This document shows, in pieces, positions 9,837-18,620 of a DNA stretch of 64,000 nucleotides. The DNA lies in the NCBI GenBank assembly GCA_905221605.1, contig CAJNDS010000558.1, positions 440,001 to 504,000 on the forward strand. Direction: 5' to 3'. The position numbers were made by a program, and so were the translations under genes. A model generated the notes under the pieces. The model did not search any database. It saw nothing but the letters and a program-made list of their open reading frames with translations, and was not told the origin of the DNA. This DNA is from Symbiodinium natans (taxonomy: Eukaryota; Sar; Dinophyceae; Suessiales; Symbiodiniaceae). The number at the start of each line of letters is the position of its first letter. Within the stretch, counting starts at the first letter, position 1.

Positions 9837-10104
9837 CCTAAACCCCAAGCCCTAAACCCTAAACCCTAAACCCTAAACCCTAAACCCTAAACCCTAAACC
9901 CTAAACCCTAACAAGGAACTCTACTGGCACTGAGCGTGAAGAGCCGAAGTCAGCTTCGACCGCTCCACCAGTGCCCTTGTTCAATACCTTGCTCCACACA
10001 AGAACCTGAAAACTCTAAACCCTAAACCCTAAACCCTAAACACTAAACCCTAAACCCTAAACCCTAAACCCTAAACCCTAAACCCTAAACCCTAAACCCT
10101 AAAC
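9837..10104. repeat. Two CCCTAAA arrays around an exon-like island
   Basis: Arrays at 9837-9909 and 10018-10104 are both in CCCTAAA orientation, an exception to the usual opposite-facing arrangement. Confidence 0.9.
9915..9990 (-). CDS. Possible exon, unknown protein
   Basis: Minus strand open with ordinary amino-acid mixture (VLNKGTGGAVEADFGSSR). Boundaries not determined. Confidence 0.35.
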
Positions 10105-10117
10105 TCCAACCCGCTAC

Positions 10118-10226
10118 AAGGAGGGGGCCCCCTAGTTAACAGTAGAGCTATGAGAGCCCCTAATTGGGAGGATCGCAACCTAGGTCGCATTGCCCTAAAC
10201 TATAGTTAGTATAATAAGGGGGGTGG
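10118..10226. mobile_element. Family D repeat
   Basis: GGGGGCCCCCTAGTTA at the left and CTATAGTTAGTATAATAAGGGGGG at the right. Homologous to the copies at 6948 and 17192. Confidence 0.5.
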
Positions 10227-10636
10227 GGCCTTCCTTGTAAACATCGAAGCACCAAACACCCAGCACACCCCCAAACCCTAAACCCAAAACCCTAAATCCT
10301 ACACCCGCCACACTACTCGGTTGCCTTCCGTCTGGCCCGGCTTTGGACAAACTTGGAGAGTTCATCCACCTAAGCCCGAACCCCCCCCCCCGTGCCTTGG
10401 ACGCTTAGCGTCTATTCTGCGCGTGCTCTTTGTTTTCTTGGATTCTTCCCGAAAACCAATTCTGTTCTTGGGTTCTCGTTTGGCGCTTCAACGCGGAAGG
10501 CGTTCTACCGGATCGCTTTTTGGCGAAAGAGGCCACGAAGAGGAGACGGTCAACATTTTGACGGGAGGCCGCGGAGACGACACGGTCAAGGGAGGGGGTT
10601 CGGAACATTTTGACTACGCAGTGACTCACTAGATGA

Positions 10637-10686
10637 AATACAGAGCACACGCGTGTTTTGTGTGCAGCACACTGCATCGCTCTGTA
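10637..10686. other. Hairpin with 9-10 bp stem in retroelement 3' region
   Basis: ATACAGAGC and GCTCTGTAT form a perfect inverted repeat around a loop containing a CACACGCGTG/TGTGCAGCACAC region. It could mark an RNA structure near the transcript end. Function unknown. Confidence 0.6.
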
Positions 10687-11955
10687 TCAAAAGAGATCCG
10701 TGGCTTCTGAGTTCCTAAAGCCGCCTCGGGCGGTACGTGAAATTGGAATCAGAGGCCTTGCTTCTGTACTCCCCGGGCCGGGGGGGCGGGCCACTTTGAA
10801 CTTTGAGATGAAAGATTCACAGAAACATGTCACTACTACGCTCCTCAGTCGCTGCAAGTGGTCTCTGCTCGCTCCCCCATGCCGGTTCTGGTATGGGCTG
10901 GTAGCAAGCTGCTGAATGCCCAATGCCACGACACACTCCCTCCAAGTCTTGAGGTAGGCTTTGGCCGTAAAGTCCCACAAAGGCGCCTCCGCACCTTTCT
11001 CCATCCTCTGTTTGCACGCCTGTGCATGTAGGAGTGAAGGCAGGAAAGGGGCTCGAACATCGTCGAGGATGAGAACCTCGTCGTAGATCCCGGCCTTCGA
11101 CGACTCCCCCCGCTCGAGTGGCCCCAAAACGATTACCGCCTTGTCGAACTCGTGGTTTGGCATCAGGACATCCTCGGCACTTACTCGCATCATCTCTCCT
11201 GGACGCGCGTACGTGCTGAAGGTCACCTCGTTGTACAGCGCCATGCTCCTTTGCCCCATCTTCAGCATCACCCCGCTGATCGCACCTTTCAAGAACTCCA
11301 GCATGGGCATTCTTGTCTGCGCAGGGGCCAGCTTCCTCCAGCCCTTCAAACTCCTGCGAAAGCGAGGCACGGCTAGCATGCCACTCCTGGCGAACTCGGG
11401 GCGCTCGAACTCGACCGCCGCCATCAGCTTCTCGCCGAAGTTGCTGCCGTAGCCGTCTAGGAACAGGATGTCCCCGTAGTCGCACAAGGCTTCGTCCAGC
11501 TCCTTTTCGTTGGACAGAGCGAGGTCGTACTGGACGACGAAGCTGTAGAAGCCCTCCAACTTGCTCAAGTAGTCCTTCCTTTGCGGCTCTCGCACGCTGC
11601 TCTGCTCCAGGAGTCCACGCTCCCCCCTGGTCGCTCGCAAACGAGCCTCGTACTTCTTCTTGCGCTGGATGCCCCTTTGCTGCCGCCTCTTGTGGCTTGC
11701 CAAGAGGCTCCTCAGGTCCGCCCGGCTCGGCTTCCCCGATCTCAGAGGTGACGAACTTCTCTCTTTCTGCAGCACGTCCCTCTCGGGGAGCTGACCGGAC
11801 GACTGCATGCGGCGGTTTGCAGCCTTCGCCTCGTCTCGGGTGAAGACCTCCACCTTCCTCTTCTGAGGACGTCTGGATGCCATGCGTTGCCGAAAAATCT
11901 CTGAGCAGGGCACTCTCAAAAAGGTTTCGATGGCTATTCTCGTTCTTGCGTACAC
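10687..11955 (-). CDS. Tyrosine recombinase, 3'-truncated
   Basis: 422 codons. The N-terminal part (to about residue 110) is basic and contains the start region. The core-binding and catalytic region follows. TYARPGEMMRV near residue 249 carries the first catalytic Arg of the tyrosine-recombinase fold. SPYQNRHGGASRD near residue 353 matches the His/Arg box. The nucleophilic Tyr expected some 20-30 residues later is absent, because from residue 372 the frame runs into the 51-bp direct repeat and ends in unrelated sequence. The start overlaps the end of the RT frame in another register, so translation would need a frameshift, re-initiation or separate mRNA. Probably inactive in this copy. Confidence 0.75.
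   Translation of the reverse strand: MYARTRIAIETFLRVPCSEIFRQRMASRRPQKRKVEVFTRDEAKAANRRMQSSGQLPERDVLQKERSSSPLRSGKPSRADLRSLLASHKRRQQRGIQRKKKYEARLRATRGERGLLEQSSVREPQRKDYLSKLEGFYSFVVQYDLALSNEKELDEALCDYGDILFLDGYGSNFGEKLMAAVEFERPEFARSGMLAVPRFRRSLKGWRKLAPAQTRMPMLEFLKGAISGVMLKMGQRSMALYNEVTFSTYARPGEMMRVSAEDVLMPNHEFDKAVIVLGPLERGESSKAGIYDEVLILDDVRAPFLPSLLHAQACKQRMEKGAEAPLWDFTAKAYLKTWRECVVALGIQQLATSPYQNRHGGASRDHLQRLRSVVVTCFCESFISKFKVARPPGPGSTEARPLIPISRTARGGFRNSEATDLF
10790..10840 (-). repeat. 51-bp direct repeat, 3' copy
   Basis: Identical over 51 bp to 15859-15909 in the same orientation. It lies inside the 3' end of the recombinase frame and replaces the part that should encode the nucleophile. Confidence 0.97.
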
Positions 11956-14215
11956 CTACTTTGGGCTCCCATCTTCGGCTATCCTGATCGGCAACATTCC
12001 ACTCGGATGGAACCCACCGAGCACAAAGACGAATATTGGAAACCAGAACATGAGCACTGATCCTTCTGATGAGCCGCAACAGACTGAAAGAGCTGCATCT
12101 CCCCTTCTGCAATGCAAGGACCACGGACATGTTATCAGTCAAAATGACAAAACGTTGCCCATGTCGGCAACTGTCCCGAGCGATGTGCTTCACTGCTCCT
12201 AAGATGCTTCGCGCCTCTATCAGGTGAACTGGCTCCCGATGGTGTACCGGACAGCACCACACTCGCCGCCACTTCTCCTGACTCATGACAGATGGTTCGA
12301 CATCGGGAAAGCGGGGATCAACCTCAACATGACCCATGACTTCTCCGTCAACTTCGGGCTTGACAGTCAAGGGATCCTCGAAGACCATGCTCGTGTCGAG
12401 CGCCTGGCGACGCGGCGCCAGGTGCTTCCCACTCCCCAAACGGAACCTCCATCTCTCATCATGCCTCCCCAAAGTCCGCGCTGTGTCGGACCCCTGCACA
12501 CTAGACATTACAGCATACCCAGAAAGACAAGCATCCGTGCAAAAAATGGTGTCGCTCCACGCCTGCTTGAAATTTCCGAAGCCTAAGACCATCAAGTGTC
12601 GAAAATGGTAAAGCTCCTGAAGTACACTACCCCAAACTCGGGTACGGCGAGTGTAGTTCTTCTCTATGAAGGCATACGCGTAGCGGATGATGCCCATCAA
12701 ACCCCGGTGCAATAAGGAGCGGACTGTGACATGCCCAATCACCACTTGTAGCTCCTGACCGGAAAGCTTTACTCCTCTACATATCGCCGACAAAGCTCTG
12801 TCCAGTCTCCAATCTCTCTTTGGTGTAGGTAGCACATGTCCGGCCATCCCATCTATTCTGACCCCAAGACTTTCTGCAAGGCTAGCTGCTTCCGTCACGT
12901 CATGAGTGTCCAAGCCTCGCTGGTGTAGGGCACCCATGACAGCGTCCTGGTCGGCAGCGACCTTGTCCAAATCTGTACCCACATGATTATTGTTGTCTGC
13001 ATAAATCAACATTGCCGTGGTGTTGGACTCTCCCTTGGCACCCAGCTTTGGGATCGGTGTACGATCTTGCATAAGGTTCACGTGAGGCAAAGCCGAGGAA
13101 GCAATATGTACGTGTGCCTTATGTGCCAAGTGGAAAGCCCAGCTGAAGCCCATGGGTAACACGGCCATGCACGGATAAATGGGCGCCGCGCTCAGGTCGA
13201 TCAGCTCTGCCAGCTCCTTTGGTAGTTCACCAAGAATCTGGTTTAGGATGTGGGGATCGATCTCGGGCAAACAGAAGTACTCTCCCAACTCCCGACTGAT
13301 GCCCAGGCGGTAGAAGTAGTCACGTACATCTTCTTGGGCTACAAAGACCGTCTGATCTGACCCCGTCTCCAGCCTCGACCAGGTTTCTGCGGACCCGAGG
13401 AGCGTGCAGGGAGGGGTACGAAACAAACGATTTGTTCTTCTGGCGTCAATGATGAGTCGTTGCTTGTTGTTTTTCTTTGTAACAACGAATGCACCAATCT
13501 GCACACGAGGTTTGACGGTAAAGTGTATAAGGTTGCAGCTATAGAGCTCGGCAATGAACCGATGATACAGCCATGTATCATGCAGCAAGACTGGGTCGAT
13601 GTGACACTCTCCCTGAAGGCCTTGCTCAAGCACTGCAGCCCTTTCTTCTGGTGAGAGCATCATGTCGTCTTCAAAGTTTTGGACCCTGCGAACCTCATCT
13701 TCCGGCAACACGTCTAGAAGGCTTACTGGTTCACTCTGCCCTCGGGGAAGAGATAAACGCTCTAGGACCAAACTAGCCAGTGCCCCTGGGCTGTCTCCAT
13801 AACCAGCCCTTCTTGCCAGAAGCTGCCGAAGCGCTTCTTGGTCACTCATGTCCTCAACAGGCCTTGCGCGTTGCATATGACAACGAAGAATGTGATCAAG
13901 CCCTTCAGCCTGAGCACGGTTTAAGGGTCGTTGAGGCCAAGACTTCTCATCTACAAAACCGGCCATCTGATTGAGACTGGCCTCAGCTCGACAAAAGGAA
14001 AAATGGCGGAAGTTGACCCTTCTCTGCGACCTCCTCGATCGCAGTTCAGATCCTGCTCCCTCATAGCCCTCGGACTTCGGAAGAGGTAGTGGAAAAAGAT
14101 CCCCATGCCGATGTTGAGCGCTGTTACAAAAACCCGCAGTGCCATCAAAATGCCCCAAACCCGGAAGCACAGCACTGTCATACCCCCGGGACTGTACAGG
14201 CTTAGGGACTTTCAT
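10817..14215 (-). CDS. Reverse transcriptase / RNase H
   Basis: 1132 codons open, of which about the first 780 look like protein. RT: KQRLIIDARRTNRLF near 251, motif A QEDVRDYFYRL near 294 (Asp), motif B LPMGFSWAFHL near 353, motif C LIYADNNN near 403, where the second catalytic Asp of the usual YxDD is Asn. RNase H: TDACLSGYA near 560, EARSIL near 667, LTDNMSVV near 692 and NVADQDSRR near 740. The last about 350 codons are the other reading frame of the recombinase and are Arg/Pro/Ala-rich as expected from a GC-rich shadow. The frame is intact through the RT region, so inactivation there is not evident. Confidence 0.85.
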   Translation of the reverse strand: MKVPKPVQSRGYDSAVLPGLGHFDGTAGFCNSAQHRHGDLFPLPLPKSEGYEGAGSELRSRRSQRRVNFRHFSFCRAEASLNQMAGFVDEKSWPQRPLNRAQAEGLDHILRCHMQRARPVEDMSDQEALRQLLARRAGYGDSPGALASLVLERLSLPRGQSEPVSLLDVLPEDEVRRVQNFEDDMMLSPEERAAVLEQGLQGECHIDPVLLHDTWLYHRFIAELYSCNLIHFTVKPRVQIGAFVVTKKNNKQRLIIDARRTNRLFRTPPCTLLGSAETWSRLETGSDQTVFVAQEDVRDYFYRLGISRELGEYFCLPEIDPHILNQILGELPKELAELIDLSAAPIYPCMAVLPMGFSWAFHLAHKAHVHIASSALPHVNLMQDRTPIPKLGAKGESNTTAMLIYADNNNHVGTDLDKVAADQDAVMGALHQRGLDTHDVTEAASLAESLGVRIDGMAGHVLPTPKRDWRLDRALSAICRGVKLSGQELQVVIGHVTVRSLLHRGLMGIIRYAYAFIEKNYTRRTRVWGSVLQELYHFRHLMVLGFGNFKQAWSDTIFCTDACLSGYAVMSSVQGSDTARTLGRHDERWRFRLGSGKHLAPRRQALDTSMVFEDPLTVKPEVDGEVMGHVEVDPRFPDVEPSVMSQEKWRRVWCCPVHHREPVHLIEARSILGAVKHIARDSCRHGQRFVILTDNMSVVLALQKGRCSSFSLLRLIRRISAHVLVSNIRLCARWVPSEWNVADQDSRRWEPKVGVRKNENSHRNLFESALLRDFSATHGIQTSSEEEGGGLHPRRGEGCKPPHAVVRSAPREGRAAEREKFVTSEIGEAEPGGPEEPLGKPQEAAAKGHPAQEEVRGSFASDQGGAWTPGAEQRARAAKEGLLEQVGGLLQLRRPVRPRSVQRKGAGRSLVRLRGHPVPRRLRQQLRREADGGGRVRAPRVRQEWHASRASLSQEFEGLEEAGPCADKNAHAGVLERCDQRGDAEDGAKEHGAVQRGDLQHVRASRRDDASKCRGCPDAKPRVRQGGNRFGATRAGGVVEGRDLRRGSHPRRCSSPFPAFTPTCTGVQTEDGERCGGAFVGLYGQSLPQDLEGVCRGIGHSAACYQPIPEPAWGSEQRPLAATEERSSDMFL

Positions 14216-14603
14216 GGGCTCCTTTGGGCGTGCCCCGACCCTTGGCTTTTGCCTTTGACGATGCTCCGGCCTCGTCCTCTGTCACAGCAGCCTGGTTGCG
14301 CCGATGACGCTTCTCTTCGGCAGCCAAGCGCTGTTGCTTGAGGACCTCGGCCTTGCTGGCTGCCTTCTTCGCGGCAAAAGAGGTGAGAGCAGGGTCGATC
14401 ATGGCGCCGTCGCTGGCCTCCCGCACACCAAGCAGGTCCTCAGCACCCTCATAGCTGGGCGCCTCGGGGCGCCCATGGTGGGCGAACTCAATGAGTGCCC
14501 GGCGCCTGTTTAACGCCTCTGCAGCTGCGAGGGCGGGAGCACTCAACTGGTCATAGCAGATCATGAGATGCAAAGCCCTGCACAAACTAACTAGAATGCT
14601 CAT
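14202..14603 (-). CDS. Retroelement ORF, Lys/Ala-rich C-terminus
   Basis: 133 codons overlapping the RT start by 14 nt. Contains EALNRRRALIEFAHHG and ends in a Lys/Ala/Gly-rich tail, as in nucleic-acid-binding gag-like proteins. It probably forms the end of the gag-like region together with the frame at 14587-15372. No known domain recognised. Confidence 0.5.
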   Translation of the reverse strand: MSILVSLCRALHLMICYDQLSAPALAAAEALNRRRALIEFAHHGRPEAPSYEGAEDLLGVREASDGAMIDPALTSFAAKKAASKAEVLKQQRLAAEEKRHRRNQAAVTEDEAGASSKAKAKGRGTPKGAHESP

Positions 14604-15372
14604 GCACTGACCTGTCCGTTGATCGCACGCCTGACTTCTTGATCCAGCTCTCGTGGTGCTGCAGGAAGTCCTGTCCGGCCCGCCTCAACTGACGCATGTC
14701 TCGCATCACGGTGCGGGGCCCAGCCAGAGGGAAGTCCTCATAGTCCACCTCCTCGCTTTCCGGCACCGCTTCTGCCACAGTGCGCCACCGCTCTTCTGCA
14801 GAGTCGAAAAGCACGGGCAGCACCCGCGCATCCCTCTCAGATCCTTTGTTGTCAGGAGGCGACAAGAGCCTCTTTGCGGCCTCAAGACCAGCTCGCGGCA
14901 CTTGTCTCGCCAGCACCACCTGGCCTCCCTGCAAGCCATCAACGAAGATCGTGTACTTGTCACTCCCAGCGTTCACGATTGCACTGTCGGGGGGCGGAAA
15001 GACCTCAGCTCCCAAAGAGCCAGGAGAGCCCCCAAAGACCTGCATCCAGGCAAGCTCGCTGAGTGGCTGGGCTGCCGGCTGCTGCGCGCCGCCAGGTAGC
15101 ACATCCAGTCCTCCTGTCCCTACCTTGCCCACACGTCGAACATGTGCACCGCCGCCCTTACTGAGCTTCTCAGCGACCTGGGCGTAGTGTCTGAGCTCTT
15201 CAGCAGTGAACTCTCCTCCACCGCTGTGTCGGGGCAGGTAAGTGTCGGCATCACGGATGCCTCTCGGCAGTCGGCCTGGCTGCATCCTCTTCACTTCCAC
15301 GAACATGTTAGGTCCACCTCGTTCAAGTCCCGATCGGGAGTCAGGACGAAACAGTGGTTTCCCTCTGTGCAC
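14587..15372 (-). CDS. Retroelement gag-like ORF
   Basis: 261 codons, rich in charged residues and Gly, overlapping its neighbours by 17 and 82 nt. No zinc knuckle seen. The acidic stretch EEVDYEDFPLAGPRTVMRDM near 208 is distinctive. Role inferred only from position upstream of RT. Confidence 0.5.
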   Translation of the reverse strand: MHRGKPLFRPDSRSGLERGGPNMFVEVKRMQPGRLPRGIRDADTYLPRHSGGGEFTAEELRHYAQVAEKLSKGGGAHVRRVGKVGTGGLDVLPGGAQQPAAQPLSELAWMQVFGGSPGSLGAEVFPPPDSAIVNAGSDKYTIFVDGLQGGQVVLARQVPRAGLEAAKRLLSPPDNKGSERDARVLPVLFDSAEERWRTVAEAVPESEEVDYEDFPLAGPRTVMRDMRQLRRAGQDFLQHHESWIKKSGVRSTDRSVHEHSS

Positions 15373-15494
15373 TTGACGACTTCGCGAAAGTGCAAAAGAT
15401 CTGGATCATCCCGGAAGCGCACGAGCGCGCCGTCTTGCTGCAGCCACTGCGGAGGGTTCGGGGTCGACATTGACATCTCCAGCCTGTTGTTCAA
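15291..15494 (-). CDS. Retroelement small ORF linking gag-like frames
   Basis: 67 codons (PPQWLQQDGALVRFRDDP), overlapping the 144-codon frame upstream and the 261-codon frame downstream. Three overlapping short frames in a row suggest either programmed shifts or old frameshift damage. Confidence 0.35.
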   Translation of the reverse strand: MNNRLEMSMSTPNPPQWLQQDGALVRFRDDPDLLHFREVVKCTEGNHCFVLTPDRDLNEVDLTCSWK

Positions 15495-15840
15495 AAAGGC
15501 CTAGCTTCAATGGAACAGCGTCAATCACGGGCGGTGTAGTAACACGTCCCGGCGGCTCAGCACGCAGCAGTCGGTACCACAAAAATATGCAGAGAGTCAC
15601 GCCGCAGATCAAACCACCAAGAAAACCAGCCACGATGGCCAGCAAGTGCTGACAATCACGTCGAGTCTCAGCTGCACCTAGATCTCTGAAGCAGGCCTCC
15701 TTATCTCGCTGGCACTGTCCTATGACTTGATCCTTCTTAGCCACGCCCTTCTCACAAGTGCCGTTCTTGTATTCTGTTAGCCAATATACGGCCACCCGGA
15801 AAAGATCAACCCCCACAGCGCGGCACAGGGTCCAGTCCAT
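15406..15840 (-). CDS. Retroelement 5' ORF with one membrane segment
   Basis: 144 codons starting 19 bp inside the 5' copy of the 51-bp repeat. One clear hydrophobic helix near residues 66-90 (LLAIVAGFLGGLICGVTLCI) followed by WYR and a basic, Pro-rich tail: a single-pass membrane protein by sequence. Membrane ORFs are not a standard part of DIRS elements, so this is worth noting. Its role is unknown. Confidence 0.45.
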   Translation of the reverse strand: MDWTLCRAVGVDLFRVAVYWLTEYKNGTCEKGVAKKDQVIGQCQRDKEACFRDLGAAETRRDCQHLLAIVAGFLGGLICGVTLCIFLWYRLLRAEPPGRVTTPPVIDAVPLKLGLFEQQAGDVNVDPEPSAVAAARRRARALPG

Positions 15841-15858
15841 GTGCGCCCTTCTACCCTT

Positions 15859-15909
15859 GCCACTTTGAACTTTGAGATGAAAGATTCACAGAAACATGTC
15901 ACTACTACG
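15859..15909 (-). repeat. 51-bp direct repeat, 5' copy
   Basis: Identical to 10790-10840. Lies just upstream of the first ORF, so it marks the 5' end of the coding unit. Confidence 0.97.
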
Positions 15910-16061
15910 TCAAAACCCCACTAAAAGTGGGACTATGCTGGGACAGGGGTGGCGTGGGGAGGCGTGGACCATGCCTGGAGGTTGACGGACGGGTTCGGGG
16001 GGGGGGAGCACGGATGGGGAGCGTGACATTCCGTTGACGGGCAAGGGAGTGGGGACACGTG

Positions 16062-16110
16062 GACGCCCTCCGCACCCTCCGCGCCCTCCGCGCCCTCCGC
16101 GCCCCCGCCC
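16062..16110. repeat. Short tandem repeat (GCCCTCCGC)n
   Basis: Four to five 9-bp units in the upstream flank of the retroelement, close to the tandem GCGTCTATTCTGCG motifs. Confidence 0.85.
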
Positions 16111-16351
16111 GGGACACAGTGTGCTGATGCTAAGGGTGCATTGCGTCTATTCTGCGGGCGCGTTGCGTCTATTCTGCGGGTGTTTTCTTTGTAAAGTATT
16201 TGTTTACAAGGCACACACGTGCAGCATAGCCTTTAAGCGTCCATCTTACCCCCCCCCCCCCTCCCCCCAAACCCGCCCCCAAAACCCTAAACCCAAAGCC
16301 GCAACAAAGAAGAAGAAACCAAGGTCTAGGGTTTAGGGTTTATAGGGTTTA

Positions 16352-16405
16352 GGGCCCCACCGCCCTCCTGTGCGATGGCGCACAGCTGGGCTGGCAGTTC
16401 GGCCA
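16352..16405 (-). CDS. Possible exon, unknown protein
   Basis: The minus strand encodes RVAELPAQLCAIAQEGG, helical and protein-like. Short, with uncertain borders. Confidence 0.35.
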
Positions 16406-16682
16406 CTCGGGGGGTAAGTAACAGGTAGGGTTCTGGGGTTTTGGTTGGGGGCGTGCGTTTCGTATCTGACGCCCTTGGAGCCCGTCGACCCCCATCTTTG
16501 GAAAGGGGGTTTTAGGGGCTGCCACGCCCGAGGGTGGAGAACTTCAGGGTCCCGCGCTGTGCACGAAACCCTTAACTGGCCACAACAGCACGATGCGGGC
16601 GCCAGGAACATGAGAGACCCCCGGAAGACCCCACATCGGAAAAGGATTCGATGCCCCAACACCCTCAAAAAAGAGCTCCAAC

Positions 16683-16786
16683 TGGGCGGTTGTTAAAATT
16701 ATGATCCCTTTTGGGGTACCCTAAATATTTCGGTGCCGTAATATAATAGGGATCTAAACAGGGACCATAATTTTTACAACCACCCA
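16683..16786. mobile_element. Family G TIR element
   Basis: GGGCGGTTGTTAAAATTATG at the left is matched by CATAATTTTTACAACCACCC at the right, with GGGTACCC-type centre. CAACT flanks both ends, a possible 5-bp target duplication. Relatives lie at 51379 and 63205. Confidence 0.75.
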
Positions 16787-16989
16787 ACTAGATCCCGAGT
16801 TTCACATTTACACTGCCCTCCTTCCAAAATGCCAAATCTTCATACCCGAAACCCGAAACCCGAAGCCCCAAAACCCTAAAAACCTCAAACCGTAAACCCC
16901 GAAACCCTGAACCCTAAACCCTACAACCCCAACTCGAAACCCTAAAACCCTTGAAACCCCAAAAAACCCCAAAAAACCTAACAGCGGCC

Positions 16990-17025
16990 TAAGCTGCTCG
17001 GCGAAGCACTTCATGAGCTCTGGCC
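16990..17025 (-). CDS. Possible exon, unknown protein
   Basis: The minus strand encodes PELMKCFAEQLRPLL between an upstream TTTAGGG array and a downstream CCCTAAA tract. Confidence 0.35.
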
Positions 17026-17058
17026 TGGGATTGTGTTCAGGGCTTATACAAGGAGGGG

Positions 17059-17147
17059 AGGGTGTAGGGTTTAGGGTTTAGGGTTTAGGGCTTAGGGCTT
17101 AGGGCTTAGGGTTTAGGGTTTAGGGTTTAGGGTTTAGGGTTTAGGGG
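17059..17147. repeat. Telomeric array TTTAGGG/CTTAGGG
   Basis: About 12 units with a central block of CTTAGGG variants. Confidence 0.93.
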
Positions 17148-17191
17148 TATGTGGGGGGTATAGGGCGTAGGAGTTTAGGACCTACCAGGAG

Positions 17192-17286
17192 TGCCCCCAA
17201 AAGTTGTAAGTAGAGTGAAAGGGCCGCAAATTGGGTTATTAGGTTCCTAACTTGCGGTTGTATTTCCTTTCACTATAGTTCGTATG
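17192..17286. mobile_element. Family D repeat
   Basis: Shares GGGTTATTAGGTTCCTAACTT and CACTATAGTTCGTA cores with 6948. A G run of about 20 follows. Confidence 0.45.
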
Positions 17287-17389
17287 GTAGGGGGGGGGGG
17301 GGGGGGGGTAGGAGTTTAGGGCTGAGGGTTGCGTGACTGCAGGCGTTTGTCTGCTCGCCTAATGTCTGCTCGTGAGGGTCTCGGGCCAC

Positions 17390-17424
17390 CTGGAACAGGT
17401 TCCTCCACGCCTCGAACAGAAACT
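17390..17424 (-). CDS. Short exon, unknown protein
   Basis: Encodes KFLFEAWRNLFQ. The donor CTGTTCCAG|GTGGCC is clean. Short but well formed. Confidence 0.4.
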
Positions 17425-17999
17425 TAGAAAAGGGTTCAGGGTTTAGGGTTTAAGGTTTAAGGTTTAGGGTTTAGGGTTTAGGGGGAGACCCTAAGCCCTC
17501 AAAACCCTAACAGCCCTACGCATCTTAGCGGCCCTGGAGATGTTAACAACCCTCGACTTCTGGGTAGCCCAGTAACCATCTTATGATAAGGGCCATCCTG
17601 CTTTGGGGTTGGTGGCTTTCTCAGGGAACCTTGAACAAGAACCCTAAACCTTCAACCCTAAACCCTAAACCCGTTGGTTTATAGAGTTTAGGCTTTAGGG
17701 CTTAGGGGTGCCCACGCGTCCGCCAAGCACTGTGGGAAAATGCCAAACCCACTTGAGGGTACGTCGTGGGCATTTCAGTGTTTCGGGTTTAGGGGGTTTA
17801 GGGTTTAGGGTTTAGGGTTTTGGGTTTAGGGTTTAGGGTTTAGGGCTTGGGGTTGCGGGTTTAGGCTTTAGGGGAGGAGGGAAACCCAGAACCAGCCATA
17901 AACCTGCGTCATCAACTTCTACACCCCTGAACCCCAAACCCTCAACCCTCAGCACCAGCTGTAGCTGCCCAGGCGCCTCCAAGCGTGTCGATGCTATAC

Positions 18000-18144
18000 C
18001 CTAAACCCTGAACCCTAAACCCTAAATCCTAAACCCTAAAACCCTAAACCCTAACCCTAAACCCTAAACCCTAAACCCTAAACTACCCTAAACCCTAAGC
18101 CCTAAGCCCTAAACCCTAACCCTAAACCTAAACCCTAACCCCTA
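18000..18144. repeat. Telomeric array CCCTAAA
   Basis: About 20 units with scattered variants (CCCTAAC, CCCTAAG). Immediately left of the exon at 18168-18254. Confidence 0.95.
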
Positions 18145-18167
18145 CAGGGGATACTAGGTAGTCTTAC

Positions 18168-18254
18168 CAAGTCAAAAGATCTTCTGAGCAGGGTCCCGGA
18201 CCCAAGGATCTCCACCGTGGCCGAGCCATCCTCGCCCTGTAGGCCAGCGAGAAC
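18168..18254 (-). CDS. Exon, unknown protein
   Basis: 87 nt, 29 codons, phase 0. The acceptor is AACTCAG|GTT and the donor GACTTG|GTAAGA, a strong consensus donor. Encodes VLAGLQGEDGSATVEILGSG then TLLRRSFDL, a beta-strand-like pattern. One of the best formed orphan exons. Bordered by CCCTAAA on the left and TTTAGGG on the right. Confidence 0.65.
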
Positions 18255-18255
18255 C

Positions 18256-18620
18256 TGAGTTTAGGGTTTTAGGGTTTAGGGTTTAGGGTTTAGGATTTAG
18301 GGTTTAGGGTGTTGTTGGTTTAGGGTTTAGGGTTTAGGGTTTGGAGGGTTTTGAGGGCTAGGATTTTGAGGATTTAGGGTGTTGAGGGTTTAGGGCATAG
18401 GGGGTTCTGAGGGTTTAGGGTTCCGGATTTTGAGGCTTTATGGTTTTGAGGGTTTAGGGTTCTGAGGGTTTAGACTGTTCAGGGTTTGGAGGGTTTAGGG
18501 GGTTTGGTGAGGGTTGAGGGTTTTGTGGATTGAGAGTTTTGAGGGTTCGGGGTTTAGAGGGTTTAGGGTTTGGAGGGTTTCAGGCTTTACGGTTTTCGGG
18601 TTTGGGTTTTTAGGGCCTGT
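18256..18620. repeat. Long degenerate TTTAGGG tract
   Basis: About 360 bp of TTTAGGG, TTTTGAGGG and TTTGGAGGG variants: an ancient, decayed array. From 18621 to 18850 I see nothing else. Confidence 0.9.

Larger units (their letters stand above)
10400..16185 (-). mobile_element. DIRS-like retroelement with tyrosine recombinase
   Basis: A minus-strand element with several small ORFs, then reverse transcriptase/RNase H, then tyrosine recombinase. This order and the recombinase place it with DIRS-type elements, which integrate with a recombinase and not a DDE integrase. A perfect 51-bp direct repeat brackets the coding part (10790-10840 and 15859-15909). A 14-bp motif GCGTCTATTCTGCG lies outside it on both sides (10408-10421; 16143-16156 and 16165-16178). 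No telomeric tracts interrupt it, unlike all surrounding DNA, which suggests recent arrival. Confidence 0.8.

Noticed and set aside
10620-10690. Possible hammerhead ribozyme in the retroelement 3' region
   Set aside because: The hairpin is present but the CTGANGA...GAAA core is not.
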